From Adiantum capillus-veneris (Eukaryota > Streptophyta > Polypodiopsida > Polypodiales > Pteridaceae), in assembly GCA_014529385.2 (NCBI GenBank), contig CM043962.1, forward strand, positions 38,843,098 to 38,907,097: DNA of 64,000 nt. The letters run 5' to 3'. Every line of letters starts with the position of its first letter. Within the stretch, counting starts at the first letter, position 1. The translations under genes were made by a program, and so were the position numbers. A model generated the notes under the pieces. The model saw nothing but the letters and a program-made list of their open reading frames with translations, was not told the origin of the DNA and did no database searches. Shown in pieces: positions 47,236 to 57,305 of this stretch.

Positions 47236-48207
47236 TTAATGGCGACTTGGACTTACCTGATCACGGCCTGAAATCGAATTCCATATGCTTTTGATGTTTA
47301 GGCCTTTCTCGTTAGTTTCTGTTTGAGATGCCATGTTGTCCAATACATTGGCATATATCTGCTCTTCATTCCTTGGTAGCAAATTATGGTCGCTTGATGA
47401 GACAGGTAATGATGTTGAAGCAATGCTTGATGAAGTCTTCTTCTTCCAGATAGTGTTCTTCAAAACTGTGACCTCCGCATTTACCGTTGCTTTCTTTTTG
47501 TTGTTAAGAGGCTGTAAAGGAGTTGTGCATCTTTCTTGTTGTTGAGCCTCACTCGCGGATTTTGGAACCCACATTGTTCTTGGGCCTTGTGTGATCTCCT
47601 TTTCCACTTGCCTTGTTTCTTCTTTGACTTGATGGTACTTTGTCTTTAATTTCCATATATGGTTGTTACTTTTGTAAAAGCCTTGCTCTTGTAGTAATTG
47701 ACGAGGGATCCATCTATAGGTTGTAGTACTCTTGGGTGTAGCGTGTGGCTGCTCTTGATTTCTTGATGTTTCTTGCTTTTCCTGGGTGATTCCTTGATAA
47801 GCTACTACCTTAGGTAACCAGATTTGAAAGTTACCCTCATAGAATCCTTGTTCTTCGAGTAACTCGAGTGGAATGAATCTTTGGACTTTCTTGGAGGTGA
47901 TCTTCACTTGACTTTGTTGGGTAGTCTGGTAGAATTCTGATTTCATTACCCAGACTTGTCGTATGGTTTGTCCAGTGGAAGACCTTCTCTTTTGCTTTTT
48001 GTACCTGTCCTTTCTCTTGGTTGAGTTATGTGATTGACGTTGATGGCTTTGTTGATTCTTGACTGAGTGGTTGTCATGGGATGGATATCGCCAGGCTGTT
48101 ATCTTGGGCTTGTTGACCCAAACATCTGAATTTCCTTTCTTGTAGCCTTGTGCAATAATTGACTTGCTTGATGTGATCCATCCTGTTACCTGTGCTTGTT
48201 GAGTTTG
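47236..48207 (-). pseudogene. Repeated WIP-EQGFYK-IW module, C-terminal part of element C
   Basis: In one frame, three modules follow the pattern W/F-I-P-x2-LL-x-EQGFYK-x-N-x2-IW. They are GWITSSKSIIAQGYKKGN (about 48110-48190), RFIPLELLEEQGFYEGNF (about 47812-47890) and RWIPRQLLQEQGFYKSNN (about 47642-47720). Half-modules (QVWVMKSEFYQ, TMWVPKSASE) lie between them, and WIQS ends the preceding segment. The linkers are basic and rich in Q, S and T. The frame is continuous with the domain before it except for a TAG at 48211. I recognise no known domain. The conserved aromatic positions suggest a folded repeat, and a binding role is only a guess. Confidence 0.6.
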
Positions 48208-48210
48208 TTC

Positions 48211-48960
48211 CTATGATTGTATCCAAATTGGATCATTAACTTTAATCTGTGCTTTGGATACTAGCACTTGGTTGACCTGTTTTGACTTCCTTTGGAGACT
48301 TTCGGGCGATGGAAACTTCGATTGATAGACTTTTTGCTTGGGTTTCAATTGTTTTGTTGATGGTTTGGCTTTTGATGTAGAGGCTTTGTCTTGCACTTGC
48401 ATTGGCTGGGCTAGAGACTGTGGGCTTACTTTAGCTTTGCCTTTTTCAATAGCCAAGAATCTTTGAACTGTTGTAGGCTTGACCTCTCTTGCCACTTGAT
48501 AGCTTGTCGTGATGACCATTGTTGAAGATTTAGGCTCATCTTCAAAGACTTGTGCCCATGGCTTGGACAAAATCAAGTGTGTTCCCATTTGTCGAGAATC
48601 TACCACCAAGAATTTTTCTTTGACATTCTGTGAGTGTAGTTGGAGAGTAGCTTCTGCAATCCCCATACTTATAACATCTACTTCAGGTGAGAGATTTACC
48701 TTTATCAGAATATCATAAATCTTTGGCTTACCTAGAAGTAACCACATGCCATATGACATGACATTAGTCGTGGAATTTGTATCAAATTCTGCCATAAAAT
48801 TCATCTTGACTCCATCCTGTGCACTTAGCGAAAATTTGATCTTCTTTGGTACTAGATTGCCTGTGTTCTCTTGAGTGACTTGAGCAATCTTTGGCCTGGA
48901 CTCCTTGTCGTCTTCTTCTTCATTGTTCACACTTGTGAGTTCATCTGTGTGTTCTAGCTC
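48211..48960 (-). pseudogene. Second, degenerate retropepsin-like domain of element C
   Basis: The segment includes KMNFMAEFDTNSTTNVMSYG, where DTNS sits where an aspartic protease has DTGA or DSGA, and later FLVVDSRQMGTHLILSKPWA, resembling the second conserved ILGxPW motif. Spacing between the two (about 75 residues) fits a retropepsin. With N in place of the catalytic-loop glycine it is probably inactive. An acidic linker precedes it and a basic, Q- and K-rich stretch follows. It is in the same frame as the third zinc knuckle upstream, with TAG stops at about 49099 and 48960. Confidence 0.55.
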
Positions 48961-49098
48961 CTACTTGACCACCATTTCCTCTGATATGTCTTTTGAAGAG
49001 ACAAAATCAGCATTTGGTTCCTGTAGAGTCATAGGCTCTTCTTCCTCGACTTCAGCTATTGAAATGTTACCAATAGTGTCTGAACTTTCAGTCACTTG

Positions 49099-49698
49099 CT
49101 ACAACTCTTCTTTGATTGATTCCAAGTCTTCATATTGCTCGTTTGTAGGCGCTGGACCTGAAGCATCTTCTTTGGATCTTAGCCCTTCTTCCTGCAACTT
49201 TTCTTCGTTGACTTGCGGCTCCTCCTTTGTACTATGCATTCGAGTTGGACAGTTTGTAATCAAGTGTGTTATCGCACACTGATCACAAAGAGCACCTATT
49301 TCTATATGACCAATATTCGGGATAGGTATCTGGTTTTGTGCTATCCCCGTAGTTGATAACCCCGTTTCGAACTCATACTCAGATTCTTCATCTGTCTCAC
49401 ACATAACCCTTAGCATGTAGTAGGGGACTATGTCATACCCATTCTCATCGCAAAATTTTGTTGGTGTGGTCTCATTAACACAGACATCCAAAGTAGCCAA
49501 TATCTGAGTCCACTCTAGCGGTTCTAACGCCTCTTCCGGAAAAGGTTCTCTTATGTAAGCATCATCTTCTAAGACCCTCTCTAAGGCATTCTCATTTCTC
49601 CCAAAATTCACGACACTCCGATGCTCCGCACATCCAGATTTCTTTCTTTTTGCCCATCCACGGATGGTCTGTTGATCCACTTTGTGTTGCAGAATCAA
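49099..49698 (-). pseudogene. Element C linker with a second CxxCAITH knuckle
   Basis: A frame of about 200 codons. After an acidic region it contains CDQCAITHLITNCP (about 49245-49285), almost the same as CNECAITHMILDCP in the upstream gag region. The spacing is CX2CX3HX4C, a variant of the retroviral knuckle. Its position before the second protease-like domain suggests that a knuckle-protease unit was duplicated. The frame differs from the upstream segment, with a shift near 49600-49690, and closes with a TAG after IKEEL. Confidence 0.6.
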
Positions 49699-50902
49699 AA
49701 TCTTCCACGGACGTTCTAGTTACATCTTGGTAACTATGATTTCTCATATTTACACGTGTTGTGGTTTCAGCATGTCTCAAGTATAGATAATCATAACCCC
49801 AATATTGTACCATCTTGAATTGCCTCATGAATGGTCTTCCAAGGATGATTTCATAGTTATTTTTCTTGCCAAAGTCAACTATGGCAAAAGTATGCGCATA
49901 CTCTATACCACAAGAAGACACCACTATCGCTTCTAGCAATCCCATGGGTCTTTCCACATGCCCATCAGCTAACTGTAATTTTATTCTGGTTGTTCTAAAG
50001 GCGGGCCTACCCCATTTCTCCCATATTCGTTTTGTTGCTATGGAAATTCCTGCTCCGCTGTCAAGTATAGCTTTCGTTTCAATCCCATTGTACTCGACAG
50101 GCAAAGTGGCATTACCATCTTCTCCTTCACAGTGTTCTCCTACTTTGTTCAGAGGTACCGATCTTACATTTGATCTAGGCTTCTCGATGTCATCTAGCTC
50201 TTTTTCCAGAAACCTTAACGGGCTTTTGATCCCAATTTTTTCCAAGCATTTTCCTATATCCATCCACATACTTGGCCTGATTTTCAAAAGTTCTGCCAAC
50301 GTAATTGTGCACTTCACTGGCGTGGATAGCAAGTCAGTCAAAATTTTTGTGTCCAATTCCTTTGTCCCCCCTAGCCTTTGTGATGGAACTCTCACAATCT
50401 CAGACTTTGCCTCAAAATCTCCCATGTACTGTGGCAAAGTTCTTAACGATGCAGGTCTACTGTCTTCGGAGGCTATCGATCCTACATCACCATAATATGA
50501 CCTCGCATCAACACTCATTTGTGGTCTATCTGATGTGATTTCAGGAAATGGTGCTGGTCCAGATTCCTCTTCTCTTTTTTGGGCATCTCGGACAGCCTTC
50601 CATAACTCCTCTGGCCACTGCTCCTCAACTATAGGAACATAAGGTGGGAAATCCCTCATTGATTCATCTGTTGTATTTTGGACTACCCTCGAGTCTTGCG
50701 ACCTTGGCAATGGTTCTTCCCTATGATCCACCTCTTCTCTAGGAAATTCGTCTACTTTAATGCTCTCATCTTTGTGCACTGGGGTGACTATCCTATCCTT
50801 CAATTCTGGTGGAGGTGGTTCTAGCAATGCTTGAGCAGTTTCAATGAGCTGCTTACACATTTCTAGCCTCTGCTTCTCTAGTTCAGGATAAGGATAAGTC
50901 AT
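49592..50902 (-). pseudogene. Element C aspartic protease
   Basis: The domain is recognised by IETKAILDSGAGISIATKRI (DSGA active site) and YEIILGRPFMRQFKMVQYWG (flap partner), near 50080 and 49830. About 240 residues of acidic and proline-rich sequence precede it, starting MTYPYPELEKQRLEMCKQL. The protease would cut the gag polyprotein. The frame is continuous with the knuckle segment upstream apart from a TAA at 50909-50911, and ends in a frameshifted tail (WMGKKKEIWMCGA). Confidence 0.82.
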
Positions 50903-50908
50903 CCATCT

Positions 50909-51793
50909 TTATTCTAAGGTCTGTCTATTTGCCAATCTAGCCTCATAAGCCTGTAAAATCGCGTCTAAAGGCTCATTCACTTTATCCTCTAGGACAGATC
51001 CTCCTGAACTAGCACTCTTGGGTGCTTCAACTGGTTTAAGGGTTTCAACTTCCCTTTGCTGTGTCTGTTGCTCTTGAGTTGTTTCCAACTCAGCTGTAAC
51101 AACCTTCTCTTCTCCTTTTTCCCTTTCTAGTCTCGCTTTCATTCTAGTCCTTCTTGCTAGTCTAGAGTTTCTACGGCTTTTGGAACTCTTACTAGTCTCT
51201 CCATCTGTAGGCTTCTGCTCTTGCACTTTTGCTTGTGCTCTTGTGACAACGTTTACTGAAGCAACTTGCTTACTTTCATCTTCTTGTTGTTTAAGCACCT
51301 GTTCTTTTGCAATTGTTTCTTGCTCTGTTGTTGTTGTCGTCTCTCCTTTTGTTGTGGCTCGTTCTTTCTATGATTCGCTGGTAGAAGGAAGGGTAACATG
51401 TGGTTGCATTTTACCTTTCTTTCTTGGATTCTTAGGACAATCTAAAATCATATGTGTGATTGCACACTCATTACAATATACATTTATCATGATATCATGG
51501 TGTGGACAATCCTTAATCAAGTGATCACTACTACCACATTTGTCACATGGACGTATTGGTTGTTGTGGCAATACTTGGTACTGACCTTGAAGTGGCCTTT
51601 GATCTACCACATATCTTTCTATTTGAAGCTCATGACGCACATATGCATTTCTAGCAGCTATGGGTCTTTCACTTAAGAACACTTGTTCCGCTACAGGATG
51701 ATATCTAGGCGGTTGAGACATAACATGCTCAAACCCTGGTGGAGTCTTAGGTCTATAGTCAGGACAATGTTGCGTCAGATGGTTCCCCTCCAC
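50909..51793 (-). pseudogene. Element C zinc knuckles and basic linker
   Basis: After a PPGF-rich stretch come CDKCGSSDHLIKDCPHHD (CX2CX4HX4C, about 51505-51550) and CNECAITHMILDCPKNP (about 51430-51470). These follow a first knuckle whose cysteines (CMTCGG, about 51785-51800) lie at the end of the preceding frame and whose H and C (NHLTQHC) lie in this one, so a frameshift in a GGGG run splits it. A TAG at 51368 and the TAA at 50909 interrupt an otherwise continuous frame. The final part is charged (KSRRNSRLARRTRMKARLER). Role: RNA binding by gag. Confidence 0.75.
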
Positions 51794-52480
51794 ATGTCAT
51801 GCACCTACGTCGTTGAGGAACTCTATAGGCTGGTACTCTGTCAAAGTGGTTGATGCGTTGCATCACATTCTCTATGATTTGCTCCTCAACATTTACTTGG
51901 TTTTGTCCTAGATTCCCTCTTTGATCCTCAAGATCAGCGGTTTTCTTTTTCTCACTCGCATCATTCATCTTCTTCTGACCATCGTCATAGAATTTGCAAT
52001 TGTCAACTAGGTCAACCACCACTTTGGTCACCTCTTCCAAGGTTTGGTATCTTTTCATGTATAGGTCTTTTTGGAGATTCTCATTCCTAAGCCCTCTGAT
52101 GAAGCATAGGATCTGATGTTCTGGTGTGGGTAACTCTTGGGTAGGACATCTAGCAACATATTGCTTGAAACGCAGTATTGCATGTCGCAATGTTTCTGTT
52201 TTTCCTTGTTTAAATTCCTGAATCTTAGGAAAGGTGTAATGATTTATGCCCCTCTTGGTGAATTCTTGAACAAATTCATCCAACATTTTCTCAATGGTTG
52301 TGAACTCTCTCCGGTTCAATAGTTCAAACCATGCTTGTGCATTGTCCTCCAATGTAAAGTCCAAAACCCTCATACTGCGTGTGGAAGTCCTCTACTCGTT
52401 CTGCTCGTAGGACTTGCTTGAAAGCCGAGACATGGGCGTATGGGTCTCCTATGCCATTGTACTTTCTATTACCCATTTTC
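51759..52480 (-). pseudogene. Element C Gag capsid core
   Basis: Sequence typical of plant retrotransposon gag: KYNGIGDPYAHVSAFKQVL and VEDFHTQYEGFG in one frame (about 52385-52475), then FTLEDNAQAWFELLNRREFT in another (from 52373), followed by EEFVQEF-type helices, ETLRHAILRFKQYV and HQILCFIRGLRNENLQKDLY. Two compensating frameshifts flank the first part. The N-terminal domain continues upstream. The protein would build the virus-like particle and package element RNA. Confidence 0.82.
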
Positions 52481-53006
52481 TTAGTTGAGCTGGTCTTATA
52501 CTTTGAGGTGCAAAGTATGGAACCATACTCCTCTCTGGTATCGTTTCATCTCTCGTTATCGCTCTAGGAGGAAATCCAGGTGGTGGTCCCCTCTTTGGAA
52601 TTCTCTTAGAGGTTCCTGTTTTTGGTGGATGTATCTGAGGTCCTTCATTGACCAAATATCCACTCATCTCTAATTTGGTTCGCGGATTTGTGCTTTCTAC
52701 AGCTCTATATTCTCGTCCATACTTGTCAACAAATAAAGATGTCCATTGTCGGTCGACCTCGTATGTATAGACATATAAGAGCTTGTACTTTGTCAGCTCA
52801 TCTGGGTAAGGCTCTAAGCAACTGTAAAGGTTGAATTGATTTCCATTAATATACCTATATAATCCTTCACTTTCATGGTTACACGTCCAAACTCTCTCCA
52901 CAAAATTGGTCTTTATGTACTGTAGGTTTGGAAGATCTATTCTGGGCGGGTGCTCATCTATCCCTGCAATCCATGTGCTTGTATAAGTTGAGTCTGATGT
53001 AGACAT
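52449..53006 (-). pseudogene. Element C Gag N-terminal domain
   Basis: A frame of 185 codons starts MSTSDSTYTSTWIAGIDEHP. It contains an aromatic-rich central part (YRYINGNQFNLYSCLEPYPD, then LLYVYTYEVDRQWTSLFVDK) and a proline-rich end (RGPPPGFPPRA) leading into the capsid core. This N-terminal domain is not one I recognise from common gypsy or copia gags. The start is the first ATG after the long leader. Confidence 0.6.
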
Positions 53007-55596
53007 GACTTCTAGGCTTAATAGCTCTAGCTTGCTGTAGTAATACCTCTCTCAGTGTGTTCAAGTGTTTTGGTCAGGGAAAATCCAAAACTATGTCCAA
53101 AACCGTGAGCGTTTTCTCACAATTCTCTCAAATTGTCAGTTTTAGACACCCCTGACTTCCGAGCTACGTTTTGATAAAAAAAGTTTTGGAATCGGAGTCC
53201 GTATGTGAAAGTTATGACCAAAACAGTGAGATGTAATTTGGAAAGTTGCTCTATCTGATGTTTTTGCAAGTGGTCAGTTTGAGCCCAAAATTGGTGTGTG
53301 CACTCCTTAGGCAATGATAAACCCAGTGGTATACTTGGTTTCAAAAAGTTTTCTCAAAAATTTTTGTCTATCGCAATAGACTCACCAAGTACCCCTTGCA
53401 GATGTCCAAATGCACTCAAACTTTGTGTCCAAGGTATAATGGGCCTTCTGAACCCAAATATGAAGTCAGATTTGATTTTTGATTTTTCTACAATGAATTC
53501 CTGAGTCTATCGCGATAGACTCACCAAAGCGTTACTGGGATACAGTTTTTCAACTGTTTTTACAGATTTGAGTTCCCCCTTCTCTTGAGATACTACTCAC
53601 CAAGTTTCAACCAATTTGGAATACTTTCCCTTTGTAACTTGCATCAAACAACAATTTCTTTTCTGATCTTGTGAAGTAATCCACTTAGATGCACTTACAA
53701 TACTCCAAATTTACTCAAAATTTAACCATAGGCTCACAACAACATGTAGAACAAGTCTCTAAGGTCAGTTTTCAAAAATTTCAATTTTTGTGAAAAAACC
53801 CTAGTCTATCGCGATAGACTCAGTAGACTCTTCAGTTTTGAAAATTTTCCACATTTCTCTTCACCATTGTGTTCCCTATGCTCTGTACACCTTGCTCACC
53901 AATTTCCACTTGTTTTGGACTTTTTCTTAGGTCTCTAACTCCAACTCTAGAATTCTGAGTCTATCTGATCACTAGAAAATAGACTTAGGATGACTTCCGA
54001 ATGTCCAAAATCCACCAAATCTTGTGTGTAACCTTCTGAGAGGCTAAACAAGCTATGCTCCGGAGGGTTTTGAAAATTTCAATTTCTTTGGCCCTACTTT
54101 GAGTCTATCGCGATATACTCAGCAAGTACCCCTTTTATAGGTCAAACTTGAACTTTGACTATACCACTGTGTTCCAACACCTCTCCTTAGTCCTCCTGCC
54201 AATTTTCAAGTGGTTTGGACTTTTACTTTGTCAGTTAGACCAGATCTGGTGTTTTCTACAAGTTGAATCCTCTCAAATGGTCTTAGACCCACTTTCTGAT
54301 GTCCAAATGACTTCAAAATTTTTATGTGTCCTTGATAGCACCTTTCCAAGCTATGCCACAGAGGTTTTTGAAAAATTCAGTTTCTATCACTGGGTTCTTA
54401 GTCTATCGCGATAGACTCACCAAGTATGCCAAAATGACACTTTTTTTAAATTTTCTCTTCACAGATGTGTTCCCTACCCTCTGTAGATCATGTATACCAA
54501 GTTTCACAAGGTTTGGAAATTTGGTCAAGTCCCTTTACCCAATTTGTCTCTGAAGTCTGACTCAAAAGACCAGACTTAAGGTTTAGTAGTCAAGCAGGTG
54601 TCCAAGTATACTCAATTTTTGGGAGCAGCCTTGTATTGATGTGTTTAACCAGTGGCATGAGGGGTTTTTCCTGATTGTGAGTCTATCTCCAATTCACCAG
54701 TCTATCGCGATAGACTGAGCAGAGAGCCACTGGGAAGTGATTTTTTTCTCTGTTTTTGGACAGTTTGGTTCCCAATGCCCTTAGAAGCCTATCCCCAAAG
54801 TTTCATTCAATTTGGACTTCTTTTCCTTTGGATTCAAGCATTTCACAATTCACTTTCTTACACTCAGAAAAAGCAAATTCCCACTTAGATGCACAAGCAC
54901 TGATGCAAATGCTTTGAAATTTCACATACAAGCTCTAGAGCATATGCAAAACAAGGTCATATGCCAAACTTTTTTTTGTTTTTGAAAATTACAGATTTGG
55001 TTTCAAAATTTTTATTTTTATTTTGCGGTTCTTTAGGGTTTTTTTTTTTTTGGATTGGACCAAATCTGTGTTATACCCCTACCTTAAGGTCTCCAATGCA
55101 AAAACAAGCACTCAAATCGGCTTTCAAACAACCATTTTAGAGCACTTTCACCATAATCAGCACAATTCCGCCTTTTGTGTTTTCAAGCACATTTTCATGT
55201 CAAAATTTCTCTAGATCAACATCAGATGTCCTACACTACCTAAAGTCCTACTTTGGATGGTTGAATGGTTGTTTTTGCTTTCTGGCAAGCAAACAGGCTC
55301 CTACTTACCTTTTGCGTTTTTTTTTCTCTTTCAAGTTCTTCACAACCATAAGTCACAACCAAACACACAAATCATAAAACCTAATCTGAACACAAAAAAT
55401 ATATATATAACCATACCTCAACCTCATGGTGGCCACCTCGGCGAGACGCAGGCTCCCTTGCTATCCCTCAGTCAAGAGATCCGCTCTCTGACTTTCCACT
55501 AAGAAGGCAAATGGTGACAACACTCTAGAAAACTCTAGAGAAAACGCTATACTGTCAAACACAAGTGATGCGGTCTACGCTAGTTTAGGCGCTTCG
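53007..55596 (-). repeat. Element C leader with 299 bp tandem units
   Basis: The 2.6 kb between primer-binding site and gag start holds no long frame. The sequence GAGTCTATCGCGATAGACTC or a near copy lies at 53366-53383 (one change in the core), 53503-53522, 53802-53820, 54101-54120 (one change), 54400-54418 and 54699-54716. The last five are spaced 298-300 bases. Flanks between them are recognisably related (for example '..gtgttccctatgctctgtac..' and '..aagctatgc..gaggttttgaaaa') but clearly diverged. Position in the transcribed leader suggests a role in RNA or promoter function; that is inference. Confidence 0.85.
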
Positions 55597-55614
55597 TCCC
55601 CGGCAACGGCGCCA
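55597..55614 (-). other. Primer-binding site of element C (tRNA-Asp)
   Basis: The minus strand reads TGGCGCCGTTGCCGGGGA, complementary to the 3' end of plant cytosolic tRNA-Asp over 18 bases as I recall that tRNA. One base separates it from the 5' LTR at 55616. Confidence 0.88.
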
Positions 55615-55615
55615 A

Positions 55616-56672
55616 TGTTAGCGGGTACGCCACGACGGACGATGGAGCACAGCGAGAACACAGACCAACAAACTGTCGATCCGAGGACGTAGCTGACCCG
55701 ACTAGGGCATGGAGACAATCTCTGGGTTGTCAACCCTGAGCTAGACACGAACAACACTCTACAGTCACTAATCCTACCACAACACTACCATAAAGCAAAG
55801 AAACAGACAACGCATCCTACGAAACACTACAAACTCGAAACAGTCTCACATCATATCGAAATGACTCGAAATCGGAGGGTAAGACTCACAAGGACATATC
55901 CTATGTGGCCAAACACCTAAACCTTGAAAACCATAACTGTAAGACCTCTAATCGCTGTCCCGATAGACTCAAAACAGCAATTTCCAAAGTATCCGGAACT
56001 GATCTACAAAGACATCAACACGAAGAGCTTCTCGCCCTAATTCTAACGACTACTCGATCATTCAGAACGGATGTCATTTGAGGTACTTACGACCAAATAT
56101 AGCTCATAACAGGCAGGCTCGTGATATGGTCCTCGGCTTGCATTGCTTGCGTCGACGCGGAGAGCTCCTCGATGCTAACACGCTCCTACTCTCATATGTG
56201 CAATGTGATTAGTGTGCGCGATGGTGTGTGTGTGTGAAGCTCACTACTGTGTGCTGCAGAACCCACGACTGTATATTATTTGAGATAACGTAATGTGTTT
56301 TTTACAAAGCCTTAGGTTTTAGCTTATATACCAAGCCTTCAAACCTAATGTCTGACCAAATGACCTGAATTGTCCCTAGGCTTCTACAGAGCTTAATTAC
56401 AAGAAACTGAGTTGGCTTTACTCATGATACAAGCATCTACGGCCAAAATATAAGTGCCAATTTAAAATATGAGGTTCCCGTGAACGTTACAAAAGTGGCC
56501 GTAATGGCTTAAAATAATAATAATGGGATATTCGATGACGTCCATGAACTCGTATCTTCATGTTGCAGCATCCATCTTCATCTTCATTACTTCATCACCA
56601 TCTTCATGTGGAATCTTTAAAATCTTTGAGGAATCTTTGTGGAAACATTGTTGAAAGGGCGTCCTTTCAACA
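55616..56672 (-). repeat. 5' LTR of element C
   Basis: 1,057 bp matching 44944-46011. It starts TGTTAGCGGGTACGCC and ends CCTTTCAACA, followed by the CTCTT duplication. Confidence 0.92.
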
Positions 56673-57305
56673 CTCTTCAGCACATAAATTAGAAACAACC
56701 AAAGCATAGTAATATGATGCATATGATACATGGAACCTAAACAAGTACGACCAAACATAGATACATCTAATCTATTATCATGCAAAGTATGCACCATTCA
56801 TTTTGGCATACCCCTCGCCTCTTGATTCTCAACCCTTTCCATGTCCAAACATCATGTACATCTGCATTGATCTATAACATTTTTTGAAACCCCCATAGGC
56901 TGTACATTTAATTCATTGGAACTTACATTCATGTTTCTACCATTAAAAAGAGGCAAAAAGTGTCATAAACATCATGTGAGCTTACATTATTGTCTCTGGT
57001 ACATGTTAGCAAAGGTTGTATATAATTTTCCACAAATACAACATCTTGTGAGACCAATATATGTTTTGTTTGCGGATGGTATAACCTAGAACCTTTGCTT
57101 TCAAGAATGTGACCAAAAAAATTGCATTTGATAGTCTTATCATTCAATTTTTTGCATTGCATGTGACACCAAAGCATAATCCAAACAACCAAAAATGCAT
57201 TGCATGTGACCAAAAAAATTGCATTTGATAGTCTTATCATTCAATTTTTTGCATTGCATGTGACACCAAAGCATAATCCAAACAACCAAAAATGCGCTTG
57301 TGATC
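56673..57305 (-). pseudogene. Copia element B, continuation of pol
   Basis: Resumes exactly where element C interrupted and parallels element A (compare 39590-40150). Readable fragments include NVSSHDVYDTFCLF, YIQPLLTCTRDNNVSS and RLYHPQTKHILVSQDVVFVE, from the integrase-RT linker. Indels and stops are frequent. A stretch of 97 bp is repeated in tandem (57107-57203 and 57204-57299), where A has one copy. Similarity ends near 57305, where the minisatellite begins, so the 5' half of B is missing. Confidence 0.82.

Larger units (their letters stand above)
44944..56672 (-). mobile_element. Large LTR retrotransposon C without RT or integrase
   Basis: An 11.7 kb element in the pol region of copia B with a perfect 5 bp duplication CTCTT (44939-44943 and 56673-56677). 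LTRs of about 1.06 kb (TGTTAGCG to TTTCAACA on the plus strand) are very similar. A polypurine tract lies inside the left LTR and an 18-base tRNA-Asp primer-binding site inside the right, so transcription is on the minus strand. Coding capacity is gag, zinc knuckles, two retropepsin-like domains and a repeated module. No reverse transcriptase, RNase H or integrase motif was found in any frame shown, so mobilisation must have been in trans. Confidence 0.9.

Noticed and set aside
53366-54720. CRISPR-like array of evenly spaced palindromic repeats
   Set aside because: The spacing is about 299 bp, the intervening segments are related to each other, and it lies in a plant retrotransposon leader, so it is a tandem repeat.
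44944-56672. Element C as an integrated pararetrovirus
   Set aside because: It has true LTRs, a polypurine tract and a target duplication, and lacks reverse transcriptase and any movement-protein-like segment.
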